From Betaproteobacteria bacterium (GTDB lineage Bacteria; Pseudomonadota; Gammaproteobacteria; Burkholderiales; SG8-39): DNA of 8,730 nucleotides. The position numbers were made by a program, and so were the translations under genes. The stretch's first letter is position 1. Each line of letters starts with the position of its first letter. This document shows positions 1 to 6,623 of the stretch, one piece after another. The stretch lies in the NCBI GenBank assembly GCA_012274205.1, contig JAAOZY010000479.1:1-8730 (forward strand), in the 5' to 3' direction. The notes under the pieces are model-generated. The model was not told where the DNA came from. It saw only the letters and a list, made by a program, of their open reading frames with translations, and ran no database searches.

Positions 1-926
1 ATGCCCGGGACGCCCGCGGCCGCGGCCTCGATGATGGTGGTGCCGAAACCCTCGCGGTAGCTGGGCAGGCAGAACACGTCGGCGGCGGCGAAATAATCCT
101 GCGGCCGGTCGGTGAGGCCGGCGAAGTGCAGCCGCGCCGAGCAGCCGGCGGCCGCGGCACTGATTTCGTCGCGCAGTCCGCCTTCGTCCGGACCGACCAG
201 CAGCAGATGCGCCTGCGCATGGTCGGCGCCAACCTGGGCAAACGCGCGCGCCAGGTCGATCAGACCTTTGTCGCGGTTGATGCGCCCGAGATAGAGAAAC
301 ACCACCGCATCGGGTGCAATGCCATGACTGCGCCGGACGCGTTCGCGCGCGGCGGCATCGGGATGGAAGCGCTGCGTATCGACGCCGCAGATCGAGCCCT
401 GGGCGAGCACTGCCGATTTTTGCGCGCTCACAATGCCTTCGGCGATCAGAAACGCACGCTGCGAATGGCTGTCGGCAAGCACATGCGTCGCCAGCCTGGC
501 GATCAACCGGTCTGCGCCCTTGAGCAGCCCCCGCGTCCAGCCGCCGCGGGTGATCCAGACCTGCCCGGTGTAGCTGTGCAGGCGCAGCGGCACGCGCGCA
601 AGCCAGGCGGCGAGCATCGCGAGCAGGCCGGCCTTGGGCGTGACCGAGTGCACCAGGTCGAAGCGATGCCTGCGGAACAGGCGGTAAAGCGCCAGCAGCG
701 CGGCGAGGTCTGCGCCGGGCGAAATGGGGCGCGCAATGCAAACCGCCGCGCGCGATATTCCTGACGGCCAGGCAAAGGCCTCGTCCGCCGGCGTGAAATC
801 GGCCACGGCGGTCACCTCTGCGCTCCCCGCCAGCGCGCTCAGGTGCCCGAGCATGAAGGCCTTGAGCGTCAGGGGCGCCGCGACCACGAGGCAGATGCGC
901 GGGCGATTGCGCCGATCCGCTATCAT
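1..926 (-). CDS. GT4-family glycosyltransferase, C-terminus cut by window edge
   Basis: This gene runs off the left edge; 308 residues from its ATG are visible and the frame is open throughout (my own translation). It is a GT-B fold, GT4-type retaining glycosyltransferase, expected to add a sugar from a nucleotide donor to a lipid-linked glycan at the cytoplasmic face. Visible signs are a Rossmann-like N-terminal strand ICLVVAAPLTLKAFM (residues 11-25), HSVTPKAGLLAMLAA (93-107), the linker GSICGVDTQRF (177-187), the donor-domain start LGRINRDKGLIDLA (213-226), and the E-x7-E signature REGFGTTIIEAAAAGVP (291-307; E292 and E300). Family members usually reach about 370-400 residues, so some 60-90 are missing. 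The ATG at 926 is favoured by an AGGA at 936-939, nine bases upstream. A 139-bp spacer separates it from the GT2 gene upstream, and it is distinctly richer in G+C (about 72-75% in sampled lines) than the rest of the cluster. Sugar specificity cannot be read from the sequence. Confidence 0.93.
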   Translation of the reverse strand, partial: MIADRRNRPRICLVVAAPLTLKAFMLGHLSALAGSAEVTAVADFTPADEAFAWPSGISRAAVCIARPISPGADLAALLALYRLFRRHRFDLVHSVTPKAGLLAMLAAWLARVPLRLHSYTGQVWITRGGWTRGLLKGADRLIARLATHVLADSHSQRAFLIAEGIVSAQKSAVLAQGSICGVDTQRFHPDAAARERVRRSHGIAPDAVVFLYLGRINRDKGLIDLARAFAQVGADHAQAHLLLVGPDEGGLRDEISAAAAGCSARLHFAGLTDRPQDYFAAADVFCLPSYREGFGTTIIEAAAAGVPG

Positions 927-935
927 GCGCGTGGG

Positions 936-939
936 TCCT
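936..939 (-). promoter_or_regulatory. Ribosome binding site of the GT4 gene
   Basis: AGGA on the minus strand lies 9 nt before the ATG at 926. It supports that ATG as the start of the partial GT4 gene. It lies in the 927-1065 spacer, where I found no convincing promoter: a TATACG at about 1051-1056 lacks a recognisable -35 box at the right distance. Confidence 0.55.
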
Positions 940-1065
940 GCGCAGAGTCATTGTGCCTGGGTACGTCCGCCGGAAATTGACGGGTTGCCATCTTCTGTCT
1001 TTCGCGGAGGCGGACTGCCGTGAGTCGCGTCCCGGTCGATTCTGATCCTCGTATACTCGCGCCAA

Positions 1066-1992
1066 TCATCGATCGGGACCGATGCAGGGTGCAGTCTCTA
1101 TTGCATAAGGCGAAGGCGGCGAGGCGCCAGACCGCGTCTGGGATTCTTTCCAGACTTCCCTCCACCGGTCGACCTCCTTCTGCGGCGCGCCGCGCGCCTG
1201 GCGCCTGACGAACAGGTGCTGCGCGCCCGCCACGGCCAGGGCCGCATCCGCCAGAGCCTTGAAGGCATAGGCAAGGAAGCCCAGGATCGCGTGGCCGGGG
1301 TGTCCCTGTGCCATGTTCACGGACCACTGCGCAATAGCGAGATGCTTGCGCGCGAGCAGGACCTTTTTTAGGGGGAGCCCCGATTGCCGGTAGCCCAGGA
1401 GCACTTCCGGGAGGCAGGCGAATTGGCTCGCGCGATGGCTCCGCAACAGCAGCTCCTGATCTTCCGCCCGCACGTATTCCGGAATGCGGTAGCGGTGGCG
1501 TCGAAACCACTCAATTCTGCCCATCCAGGTGGGGTGGGGAAGAAAGAAGCCGCGCCAGGGCGCGGCACAGATTTCGAGGTGCGTCTGGCGCAATGGAGAC
1601 AGCCCGATTACGGAACCGTCATTTCGGAACAGCAGCGTTCTGGTCGCCACCAGGTCGATGTCTGGGTGACTTTGGAGGAACTTCACCTGAGCTTGCAAGC
1701 GCTCCGGATAGGCGATGTCGTCCTGGTCCATGCGCGCCAGATACCGCCCTCGTGCCAGGTCGATGCCCTGGTTGAGCCGGGCTGCAAGGCCTTCGTTGCG
1801 TCCGTCCTGAACCACTCTCACGCGAGGATCCGCAACGCTGAAGCCGGCCATGCATCCGTCGGTCGAGCCATCGTCGACGAGTATCAGCTCCCACTGCTGA
1901 AACGACTGGCGGAAGATGGAGTCCAGCGCCTGTGGCAGAAGCGTACCCGCGTTGTATACCGGCAGCACAATGCTGACAACGGGCGCAGACAT
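1066..1992 (-). CDS. GT2-family glycosyltransferase (GT-A fold)
   Basis: This 308-residue protein is an inverting GT-A glycosyltransferase of family 2, predicted to add one sugar of the repeat unit in the cytoplasm. It opens with the typical strand SIVLPVYNAG (7-16), followed by the nucleotide-binding LVDDGSTD (38-45), NEGLAARLNQG (66-76), the metal-binding MDQDD (88-92), HPTWMGR (153-159) and the probable catalytic-base motif AEDQELLLR (176-184). A short hydrophobic stretch around 235-256 may contact the membrane. The chosen ATG overlaps the stop codon of the upstream epimerase by one base (TGATG), implying translational coupling; a GTG 12 codons upstream in the same frame would push the start into the epimerase and is not needed by the family alignment. 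The last roughly 25 residues (after KESQTRSG) look unstructured. G+C is about 60-63%, between the GT4 gene and the rest. Acceptor and donor sugars are unknown. Confidence 0.93.
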   Translation of the reverse strand: MSAPVVSIVLPVYNAGTLLPQALDSIFRQSFQQWELILVDDGSTDGCMAGFSVADPRVRVVQDGRNEGLAARLNQGIDLARGRYLARMDQDDIAYPERLQAQVKFLQSHPDIDLVATRTLLFRNDGSVIGLSPLRQTHLEICAAPWRGFFLPHPTWMGRIEWFRRHRYRIPEYVRAEDQELLLRSHRASQFACLPEVLLGYRQSGLPLKKVLLARKHLAIAQWSVNMAQGHPGHAILGFLAYAFKALADAALAVAGAQHLFVRRQARGAPQKEVDRWREVWKESQTRSGASPPSPYAIETAPCIGPDR

Positions 1993-2927
1993 CACGGCGG
2001 CCCGGCCAGGCCGGCGAAGTAGTCCCACGTTTCCCCGATTCCGGTTTCGAACGGTACTTGCGGCGTCCAGCCGGAAATGTCCCTCAAGCTCGTGCTGTCA
2101 AGAATATTTGCGGGTACGTCAAACCCGCGCGGCTCTTCGATGCGTAGTTCGATGCGCAGCCCACGGGTGGATGCGAGCGATTCGATAGCACTCAGCACGT
2201 CCAGATTGGACTTCCCTACCCCGGTACCAATGTTGTAGCAGCAACCCGGCTGGCCGAGATCCAGCGCAGAGCAAATCCCCTTCGCGATATCGGTGACATG
2301 GACGTAGTCGCGGATGGATCCCTCCCGCCCGTAGATCGTCACGCCGCGCCGGCTCAGGACGCGGGCGATTGCGGCCGCAACGAATCCCTGTCCGGTCTCG
2401 GAAAATTGACCGGGGCCGTATGCGTTGCCCGGTCGGACGATGATCACCGGCAGCCCAGTCAAATGGTGAAACATCAGGCCGTATTTCTCTATGGTCAGCT
2501 TGGTAATGCCGTATGGTGAAATCGGATCGGTGGGATGATCTTCGGCGATCGGAAGCGATTTTGCCACACCGTAAACGGTGCCGCCCGAGGAGAGCAGCAC
2601 GATTCGCCTTAAGCGCATTTCGCCGCCCAATTTCAGCAGCGTGACGCTGGGCGGCAGATTAGCCTGGATGTCGAATACGGGATCCGCGAAGCTGGTCTGC
2701 GGGACGGTCGCGTAGGCGAGGTCTATGACTTCGTCGGTTTGCGCCAGAAGCGTTCGCAGCAGTTGCCGGTCTCCGTAGTCGCCGCTTACGTATTGCACGC
2801 CGGCGGGCAGCTTGCGCAGCGGCGTGGCGCTTCGACCGACAACGGTAAGCTCTCTCCCGCTCGCCGCGAGCAGCGGCAGCAGCTGACTCCCTATGAAACC
2901 GCTGCCTCCAATCAGGCAGCAGCGCAT
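1992..2927 (-). CDS. NAD(P)-dependent sugar-nucleotide epimerase/dehydratase
   Basis: This 311-residue extended short-chain dehydrogenase/reductase is of the GalE-like epimerase/dehydratase class. It should convert a nucleotide-activated sugar (for example a 4-epimerisation) into a donor for the neighbouring transferases. Seen in sequence: the dinucleotide-binding G-x-x-G-x-x-G as GGSGFIG (7-13); SSGGTVYG (113-120), carrying the catalytic Ser/Thr; the Y-x-x-x-K pair in YGITK (Y139, K143); RPGNAYGPGQ (165-174); RDYVHVTDIA (206-215); and YNIGTG (231-236). The length is normal for the class. The ATG lies 31 bp after the fucosyltransferase stop, with AGGGG at 2934-2938 as a possible ribosome binding site. 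Its stop overlaps the next GT2 start. The substrate cannot be fixed from sequence: a UDP-hexose or UDP-HexNAc 4-epimerase is one possibility and a dehydratase or reductase another, so no gene symbol is given. Confidence 0.92.
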   Translation of the reverse strand: MRCCLIGGSGFIGSQLLPLLAASGRELTVVGRSATPLRKLPAGVQYVSGDYGDRQLLRTLLAQTDEVIDLAYATVPQTSFADPVFDIQANLPPSVTLLKLGGEMRLRRIVLLSSGGTVYGVAKSLPIAEDHPTDPISPYGITKLTIEKYGLMFHHLTGLPVIIVRPGNAYGPGQFSETGQGFVAAAIARVLSRRGVTIYGREGSIRDYVHVTDIAKGICSALDLGQPGCCYNIGTGVGKSNLDVLSAIESLASTRGLRIELRIEEPRGFDVPANILDSTSLRDISGWTPQVPFETGIGETWDYFAGLAGPP

Positions 2928-2958
2928 AGGTGGCCCCTGGCTTGTCTTGCCGCTGACA

Positions 2959-3834
2959 TCACATTCGAATCCAGCTGTGCGGAATCAGGTCGGAAGTGTC
3001 GCGCGAGGCACGCAAAAACCATCGCGTCGGCGCGACCACGATTTTTGACGGGTTTGTCGCGAGCCATGCGCCCCACCAGCTAAACGAGCTGTTGGCAATG
3101 ATCTGGTGACTGCATGCGCTCATCAACATCAAATCCAGTTCAGGCCTCTGGGCGTTTCCCGTCACGAATATTGCGGATGTATCCAGCGGCAGCTCGGCGC
3201 GGGCCCATTCCAGATCATCGGAAAAAACCAGGAAGCGGCAACCGGGACTGCGCTCGCTGACCAAACCTATCGCGCGCCGATAATAATCGATAGAGCACAA
3301 GCCGTGCATTTGTGCCGCGGCCTTGAGGTCTGCGAAGTCCCCCCGGCGTACGTGCAATCCCACGCTGTTGCCGCAGCGCGCGTGTTCAAGGATTTCCGCA
3401 TTGGTGCCGGTCAGCGGCCTTTGCAGCGTGAAATCGCCGCGTATCCGGTCTGCGCTATCGATGAAATAACGCTCCGATTGCCAATAGCCGACCAGACAAA
3501 CGGGATCTTCCAGGGTCTGTACTCCCGGGTCGTAGGCAATTGCGGACTCGAAATGCCAGCGCCGGAATAAGGAGCGCGAAGACGGAAGCCGCATGCCGAT
3601 CTCCATCACCCACTTCGGCCAGGCCTCGAGGTCCGCCGGCGCCGCCAAGCTTGCGCGCAGCTTGAATTGTCCGAGCGCATATTCGCGGCGGGTGTAAGCC
3701 TTGAATGCGAGCGTATGCCGGAATGCGCGGGTGTCCAGCAGCAACTCGACGCCCAGTCGGTCGGCCAATGCGCGTCCAGCCGCGTACTGGAACATCTGGT
3801 TTCCCAAGCCTCCGTTTAATCGGATGACAACCAT
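2959..3834 (-). CDS. GT11-family alpha-1,2-fucosyltransferase-like enzyme
   Basis: This 291-residue protein has the hallmarks of glycosyltransferase family 11, whose bacterial members transfer L-fucose from GDP-fucose, usually in alpha-1,2 linkage to galactose. Motifs in order: the N-terminal GGLGNQMFQYAAGRAL (8-23), GYWQSERYF (116-124), the GDP-fucose-binding H-x-R-R-x-D in GLHVRRGDF (H161, R163, R164, D166), FSDDLEW (204-210), and the C-terminal ANSSFSWWGAWL (247-258). Length is typical of the family. The ATG at 3834 is preferred over the adjacent TTG one codon upstream; no clear ribosome binding site is visible before either. It is preceded by the unusual hairpin-rich 246-bp spacer and followed after 31 bp by the epimerase. 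No GDP-mannose dehydratase or GDP-fucose synthase gene is in the window, so the donor must be made elsewhere. The fold assignment is strong; exact donor and linkage are inferred from the family. Confidence 0.94.
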   Translation of the reverse strand: MVVIRLNGGLGNQMFQYAAGRALADRLGVELLLDTRAFRHTLAFKAYTRREYALGQFKLRASLAAPADLEAWPKWVMEIGMRLPSSRSLFRRWHFESAIAYDPGVQTLEDPVCLVGYWQSERYFIDSADRIRGDFTLQRPLTGTNAEILEHARCGNSVGLHVRRGDFADLKAAAQMHGLCSIDYYRRAIGLVSERSPGCRFLVFSDDLEWARAELPLDTSAIFVTGNAQRPELDLMLMSACSHQIIANSSFSWWGAWLATNPSKIVVAPTRWFLRASRDTSDLIPHSWIRM

Positions 3835-3926
3835 CAATCGTGCTCGCTGAAACGAATTGGGGCGGCCCTCGGCTCAGCGCTCAGCCGCTGCCTGCGGCAA
3901 CGAACTAAGCGGCAGCAGCGTCGCTC

Positions 3927-3947
3927 GGCCGGATAAATGCTCCGGCC
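3927..3947. repeat. Perfect hairpin, 7-bp stem, 7-nt loop
   Basis: GGCCGGA (3927-3933) and TCCGGCC (3941-3947) are exact reverse complements around a 7-base AT-rich loop (TAAATGC on the plus strand). No U-tract follows on either strand. It is one of the two strongest hairpins in the GC-rich spacer. Confidence 0.6.
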
Positions 3948-3971
3948 ATTCAATCGAGCCCCCCGACCGTG

Positions 3972-3992
3972 GCTACGCCTGGCAGGCGTAGC
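3972..3992. repeat. Perfect hairpin, 9-bp stem, 3-nt loop
   Basis: GCTACGCCT (3972-3980) and AGGCGTAGC (3984-3992) pair perfectly over nine bases around the triloop GGC. This is the most stable-looking simple hairpin in the window. The absence of a following T-run argues against an intrinsic terminator; it fits a structured RNA or a palindromic repeat unit. Confidence 0.65.
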
Positions 3993-4080
3993 ATGCGCGG
4001 GAAGTGCCCGCAGCTTCGGGCGCAGCTGGAGGGCGGGTACGCAGCAGGGCGTTTCCTGCCGGATTGAGGTCGCCGCCGGC

Positions 4081-4887
4081 CTATGGCGCATTTCTTCCGC
4101 TTGGGCCGGATTTTGTAAAGACAAAGATTCCTAGCGCATAGCGCTGCTTCGCCAGCGCGGAAAGTTGCGCTTCGTCCAGGGAACATTCCGCTAGCCGCCC
4201 TCCTTGGTGGATGACAGTAAGCGCGGTCCATTGGAGCGAGTTTTCCTGCGCAAGGCCGACAATGGTGCGAGGATCAAAAACTCGGTTGGCGTTGAACTCG
4301 ACCCGATCGACCCCGATCGGAACCGATAGGTAAAAGACCCCGCCCGTTCTGAGCAGGCGGGCCATGCTGGCGAGGCCGCGCTCGGCACCTTTGGGATCAA
4401 CCGGATCGCCATACCTGCCCAGTCCGAAATGCTCCAACGCATGCAAGCAGGAGAGGGAGTCGCAATAGTCCGTCATTTCCTCCGCCGGCTTCATGAGACT
4501 TGCTTGCCTGAACGTCACGCCCGGTATCTGCGCCGCGATCGGCCGTATATCAAACACCTCGATTTCACGGAAACAGGCCACATGGGCGACGAACCCATCC
4601 ACCCGCGACCCGACATCCACGTGCTTCTCCGGCCTGGCTTCGAAAATCATCCGCGCCACGTGCAGATCTTGCCAAAAATACTCGAGCTTGGTTGCTCCGG
4701 CTTCTTCGTACCAGTCCTGCAAACAGGGTACCAATTCGAAACGGCCGATATAGCCGGAACGAAAGCGGAACATATCGCTGAAATACCGGGGCAGACCGAG
4801 CAATGATCTCAGCGCGACTCTTGGGGCAATGCCGACTTGGGTCGTCAGCAGCCAGTGAAGCCGGAGTGCCATTGCTTTGAGTGTCAT
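4081..4887 (-). CDS. DUF268 family protein, function unknown (methyltransferase-like)
   Basis: This 268-residue protein matches the DUF268 family as I know it; the family has no established activity. Recognisable stretches are YFWQDLHVARMIFEARP (70-86), HVDVGSRVDGFVAHV (89-103), which resembles the glycine-containing first motif of SAM-dependent methyltransferases, VFDIRPI (111-117), which could be the acidic second motif, and SCLHALEHFGLGRYGDP (136-152). LLRTGGVFYLSVPIG (168-182) corresponds to a late Rossmann-fold strand of such enzymes. The methyltransferase reading is inference from these patterns. The ATG at 4887 has a weak AAGAG about six bases upstream; an in-frame ATG at 4872 is an alternative. 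It lies between the flippase (127-bp spacer) and the fucosyltransferase (246-bp spacer), so a role in modifying or assembling the glycan is likely by context. No signal peptide or clear membrane helix is visible; the first roughly 30 residues are moderately hydrophobic. Confidence 0.85.
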   Translation of the reverse strand: MTLKAMALRLHWLLTTQVGIAPRVALRSLLGLPRYFSDMFRFRSGYIGRFELVPCLQDWYEEAGATKLEYFWQDLHVARMIFEARPEKHVDVGSRVDGFVAHVACFREIEVFDIRPIAAQIPGVTFRQASLMKPAEEMTDYCDSLSCLHALEHFGLGRYGDPVDPKGAERGLASMARLLRTGGVFYLSVPIGVDRVEFNANRVFDPRTIVGLAQENSLQWTALTVIHQGGRLAECSLDEAQLSALAKQRYALGIFVFTKSGPSGRNAP

Positions 4888-5014
4888 GTCACGCTCTTCA
4901 TCTATGCGATACCCAAGCCGCGCTTGCTTCCGCCAGCGCCGGCTTTGAACTCGAGGGTGTGCCGCCGATCATGTCGATATTCAAAGCGTGTTGTGTCCAC
5001 GGCATTTCTTGCGG

Positions 5015-6538
5015 CTAACGCACATTCTCGGCGGAGTGGCCCCGCAGACTGCGCATCGTCTCTATCATTCTAGGTCGAATGCGGTCAGCCAGCGCAGCCG
5101 AGGCTGCCAACGCGAGGCAAGCCGTAATCAGCAAAAAAATGAACCAGAGCCAGCGGCTTTGATAAGCGTCGGGCTGAAGCAGTCTGGCCGACAGCACGAC
5201 GGCGAGCGCCCCGCCAAGAGGTAAGAGAACGTCGGCAAGGTACCAAGTCCATTTTTCACCGGGAATGAGCCGGCGGTGCATGAATTGAATGGAAAACAGG
5301 ACAAAGCCAACATTTACCGCCACCCATACCCATGCAGCGCCCAAGGCGCCATAGTGCGGGACAACCCAGAATATGGCCGGGATGAGCATGACCGCTCCCA
5401 CCAGGTTTCCCTTGAAGACGAGACTGGTCCAGCCATGCGCAAGTTGGCACTGATAGGGCATCCACATCAATCCATTCAGGAAGGAGCCGAGTGCCAAAGC
5501 CGAAAGAATGGGCGCCACATTTTCCGCTAGGCCGGCGCTTCCGGACCACATGAACACCATGCCCCCGCCGAAGAAGCTTAGCAGCATCGCCACCGGGGCG
5601 GTCAGAACCGTAACCAGTTGCGCCCCCTTGTGATATACGGAAATCAGCGCAGTCACGTCGTCCTTGGTCGACATTTCAACCATGGAAGGAAAGATCGCTG
5701 CCGTGACCGGTGCGACGAGCATATAGGACACGCCGGCGACAGTTGCTGCAAGGGTGTAGTAACCGAACAGCTCCAGCGACAGCAGACGCGAGAGCAGTAC
5801 CTTGTCCACCTGCGTTAGGAGCAGCGCGACAAAGCTGATGCCTATCATTCCGCCGGCAAATTTCCAGATGCCGTAAAGTGATTCGCGTGAAAATCTAGGC
5901 GGTAAAGGCGCATCAGGCAGCGCCCGATGAACGCTTGAAGCAAGCACCGCGACTGAAACGACCGAAACAAGCGCATGCCAGAGAAAGAAGGCCTGGGCCG
6001 TGGCCGATATCCATATGAGAACTGCAACTGCCCCGCCATTGCGCGCGGTAGCCAGGACGGCGTTGGTTCCGTTGTACCAGACCTGACGCTGGAGCCCGAA
6101 AAGCGAGCCGCGATAGATGCCTTCGACGAAGCGCAGGGCGACGACCAGCGCCATGTAAGACAAGGCTTGGGCAAGGACTGGAACGGGGAGCTTCTCGGCC
6201 TGGAGCCAGTTGCGTGCCAGATAGCCGGATGCGCCCCATATGCTCAAGCCCACCAGCGCGGCCAAGCCGAAGCAAAGTATCTCCAGGCTGCGCAGCAGAT
6301 TCCTGATGTGTTGTGGGCTGTGGATTCCCGCAGAGAATCGAGCCATTTCCCGGTTCAAGGTGGGCGTCATGCCCATATCCAGCAGCGCGAACCACGCCTG
6401 CAGCACACCCAACAGCCCGATTAGGCCGTAGGTCTCCATGCCGAGGTACCGGATGTACAGCGGGATAAACACCAAACCCATCACGGCGGACCAGCCCTGG
6501 CCCAGAAAATTGGCTAGGACGTTGCGTCTTACGGACAT
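5015..6538 (-). CDS. Wzx-type oligosaccharide flippase (polysaccharide transporter family)
   Basis: This 507-residue integral membrane protein is predicted to flip an undecaprenyl-diphosphate-linked repeat unit from the cytoplasmic to the periplasmic face of the inner membrane. The N-terminal pattern NVLANFLGQGWSAVMGLVFI (residues 6-25) followed by PLYIRYLGMETYGLIGL is typical of the MATE/PST-like flippases of polysaccharide clusters. I count roughly 12-14 hydrophobic segments, among them about 16-33, 40-57, 84-102, 121-138, 170-208, 229-248, 260-282, 312-332, 389-404, 411-428, 446-461 and 473-492. The ATG at 6538 is preferred because it begins directly at the conserved N-terminus; a TTG 43 codons further upstream would overlap the FkbM gene and add a polar extension foreign to the family. 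No good ribosome binding site precedes the ATG, so the start is less certain than the identity. The gene lies between the FkbM methyltransferase and DUF268 genes. Specificity for the glycan cannot be read from sequence. A Wzx protein implies a Wzy polymerase, which is not in this window. Confidence 0.92.
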   Translation of the reverse strand: MSVRRNVLANFLGQGWSAVMGLVFIPLYIRYLGMETYGLIGLLGVLQAWFALLDMGMTPTLNREMARFSAGIHSPQHIRNLLRSLEILCFGLAALVGLSIWGASGYLARNWLQAEKLPVPVLAQALSYMALVVALRFVEGIYRGSLFGLQRQVWYNGTNAVLATARNGGAVAVLIWISATAQAFFLWHALVSVVSVAVLASSVHRALPDAPLPPRFSRESLYGIWKFAGGMIGISFVALLLTQVDKVLLSRLLSLELFGYYTLAATVAGVSYMLVAPVTAAIFPSMVEMSTKDDVTALISVYHKGAQLVTVLTAPVAMLLSFFGGGMVFMWSGSAGLAENVAPILSALALGSFLNGLMWMPYQCQLAHGWTSLVFKGNLVGAVMLIPAIFWVVPHYGALGAAWVWVAVNVGFVLFSIQFMHRRLIPGEKWTWYLADVLLPLGGALAVVLSARLLQPDAYQSRWLWFIFLLITACLALAASAALADRIRPRMIETMRSLRGHSAENVR

Positions 6539-6572
6539 GGCTTGGTGCTGGCGGCTCGGTGCATCGCGTTGA

Positions 6573-6615
6573 GCCGGACACGCTTTGAGCAAGGAAAAAC
6601 GACACTGCGTCCGGC
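6573..6615. repeat. Inverted repeat in spacer before the flippase gene
   Basis: GCCGGAC (6573-6579) and GTCCGGC (6609-6615) are exact reverse complements separated by 29 nt, within the 85-bp spacer between the FkbM and flippase genes. A T5 run on the minus strand (6595-6599) lies inside the loop, not after the stem, so this is not a standard terminator. In this GC-rich DNA a 7-bp pair could arise by chance. Confidence 0.35.
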
Positions 6616-6623
6616 ATTGGGCA

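Larger units (their letters stand above)
3835..4080. repeat. GC-rich, hairpin-dense spacer (possible palindromic repeat element)
   Basis: This 246-bp spacer between the DUF268 and fucosyltransferase genes is about 69% G+C (166 of the 240 bases from 3841 to 4080), whereas spacers usually have lower G+C than genes. It holds at least six short inverted repeats: CGGCT/AGCCG around AGCGCT (3870-3887), GCCGC/GCGGC (3884-3898), GGCCGGA/TCCGGCC (3927-3947), GCTACGCCT/AGGCGTAGC (3972-3992), GCGGG/CCCGC (3997-4011) and GCAGG/CCTGC (4044-4059). None is followed by a T-run, so ordinary intrinsic terminators are unlikely. No convincing gene is present. It could be a dispersed intergenic repeat, a folded RNA in the operon transcript, or a scar of cassette assembly. 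No second copy is visible in this window. Confidence 0.5.

Noticed and set aside
126..764. Long plus-strand open frame antisense to the GT4 gene
   Set aside because: The minus strand encodes a clear GT4 protein over the whole span; the plus-strand frame is open because GC-rich codons rarely give stops on the opposite strand. Its product resembles no family I know.
1486..1496. GCGGTAGCGGT, resembling the ops element (GGCGGTAGCGT) of RfaH-controlled polysaccharide operons
   Set aside because: It is imperfect, on the plus strand opposite to transcription, and inside the GT2 coding region, so it cannot act as an operon leader signal.
1384..2022. 212-codon plus-strand open frame
   Set aside because: It is antisense to the GT2 gene at 1066-1992, whose motifs are all intact.
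3834..4124. 96-codon minus-strand frame whose stop overlaps the fucosyltransferase ATG (TGATG)
   Set aside because: The overlap looks like coupling, but the product is an arginine- and alanine-rich chain with no recognisable domain, it begins inside the DUF268 gene, and it crosses the hairpin-rich DNA. Chance is more likely.
3950..4231. 93-codon minus-strand frame spanning the DUF268 end and spacer
   Set aside because: Its first half is an out-of-frame reading of the DUF268 gene, the sequence is low-complexity basic, and no ribosome binding site or domain supports it.
4888..5014. TTGAAT in the flippase-DUF268 spacer as a promoter -35 box
   Set aside because: No -10-like hexamer occurs at 16-18 bases downstream on the minus strand.
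6590..6623. Possible intrinsic terminator after the FkbM gene (T5 run on the minus strand)
   Set aside because: The only stem just before the T-run is 3-4 bp with a wobble pair, too weak; the better 7-bp repeat encloses the T-run and does not precede it.
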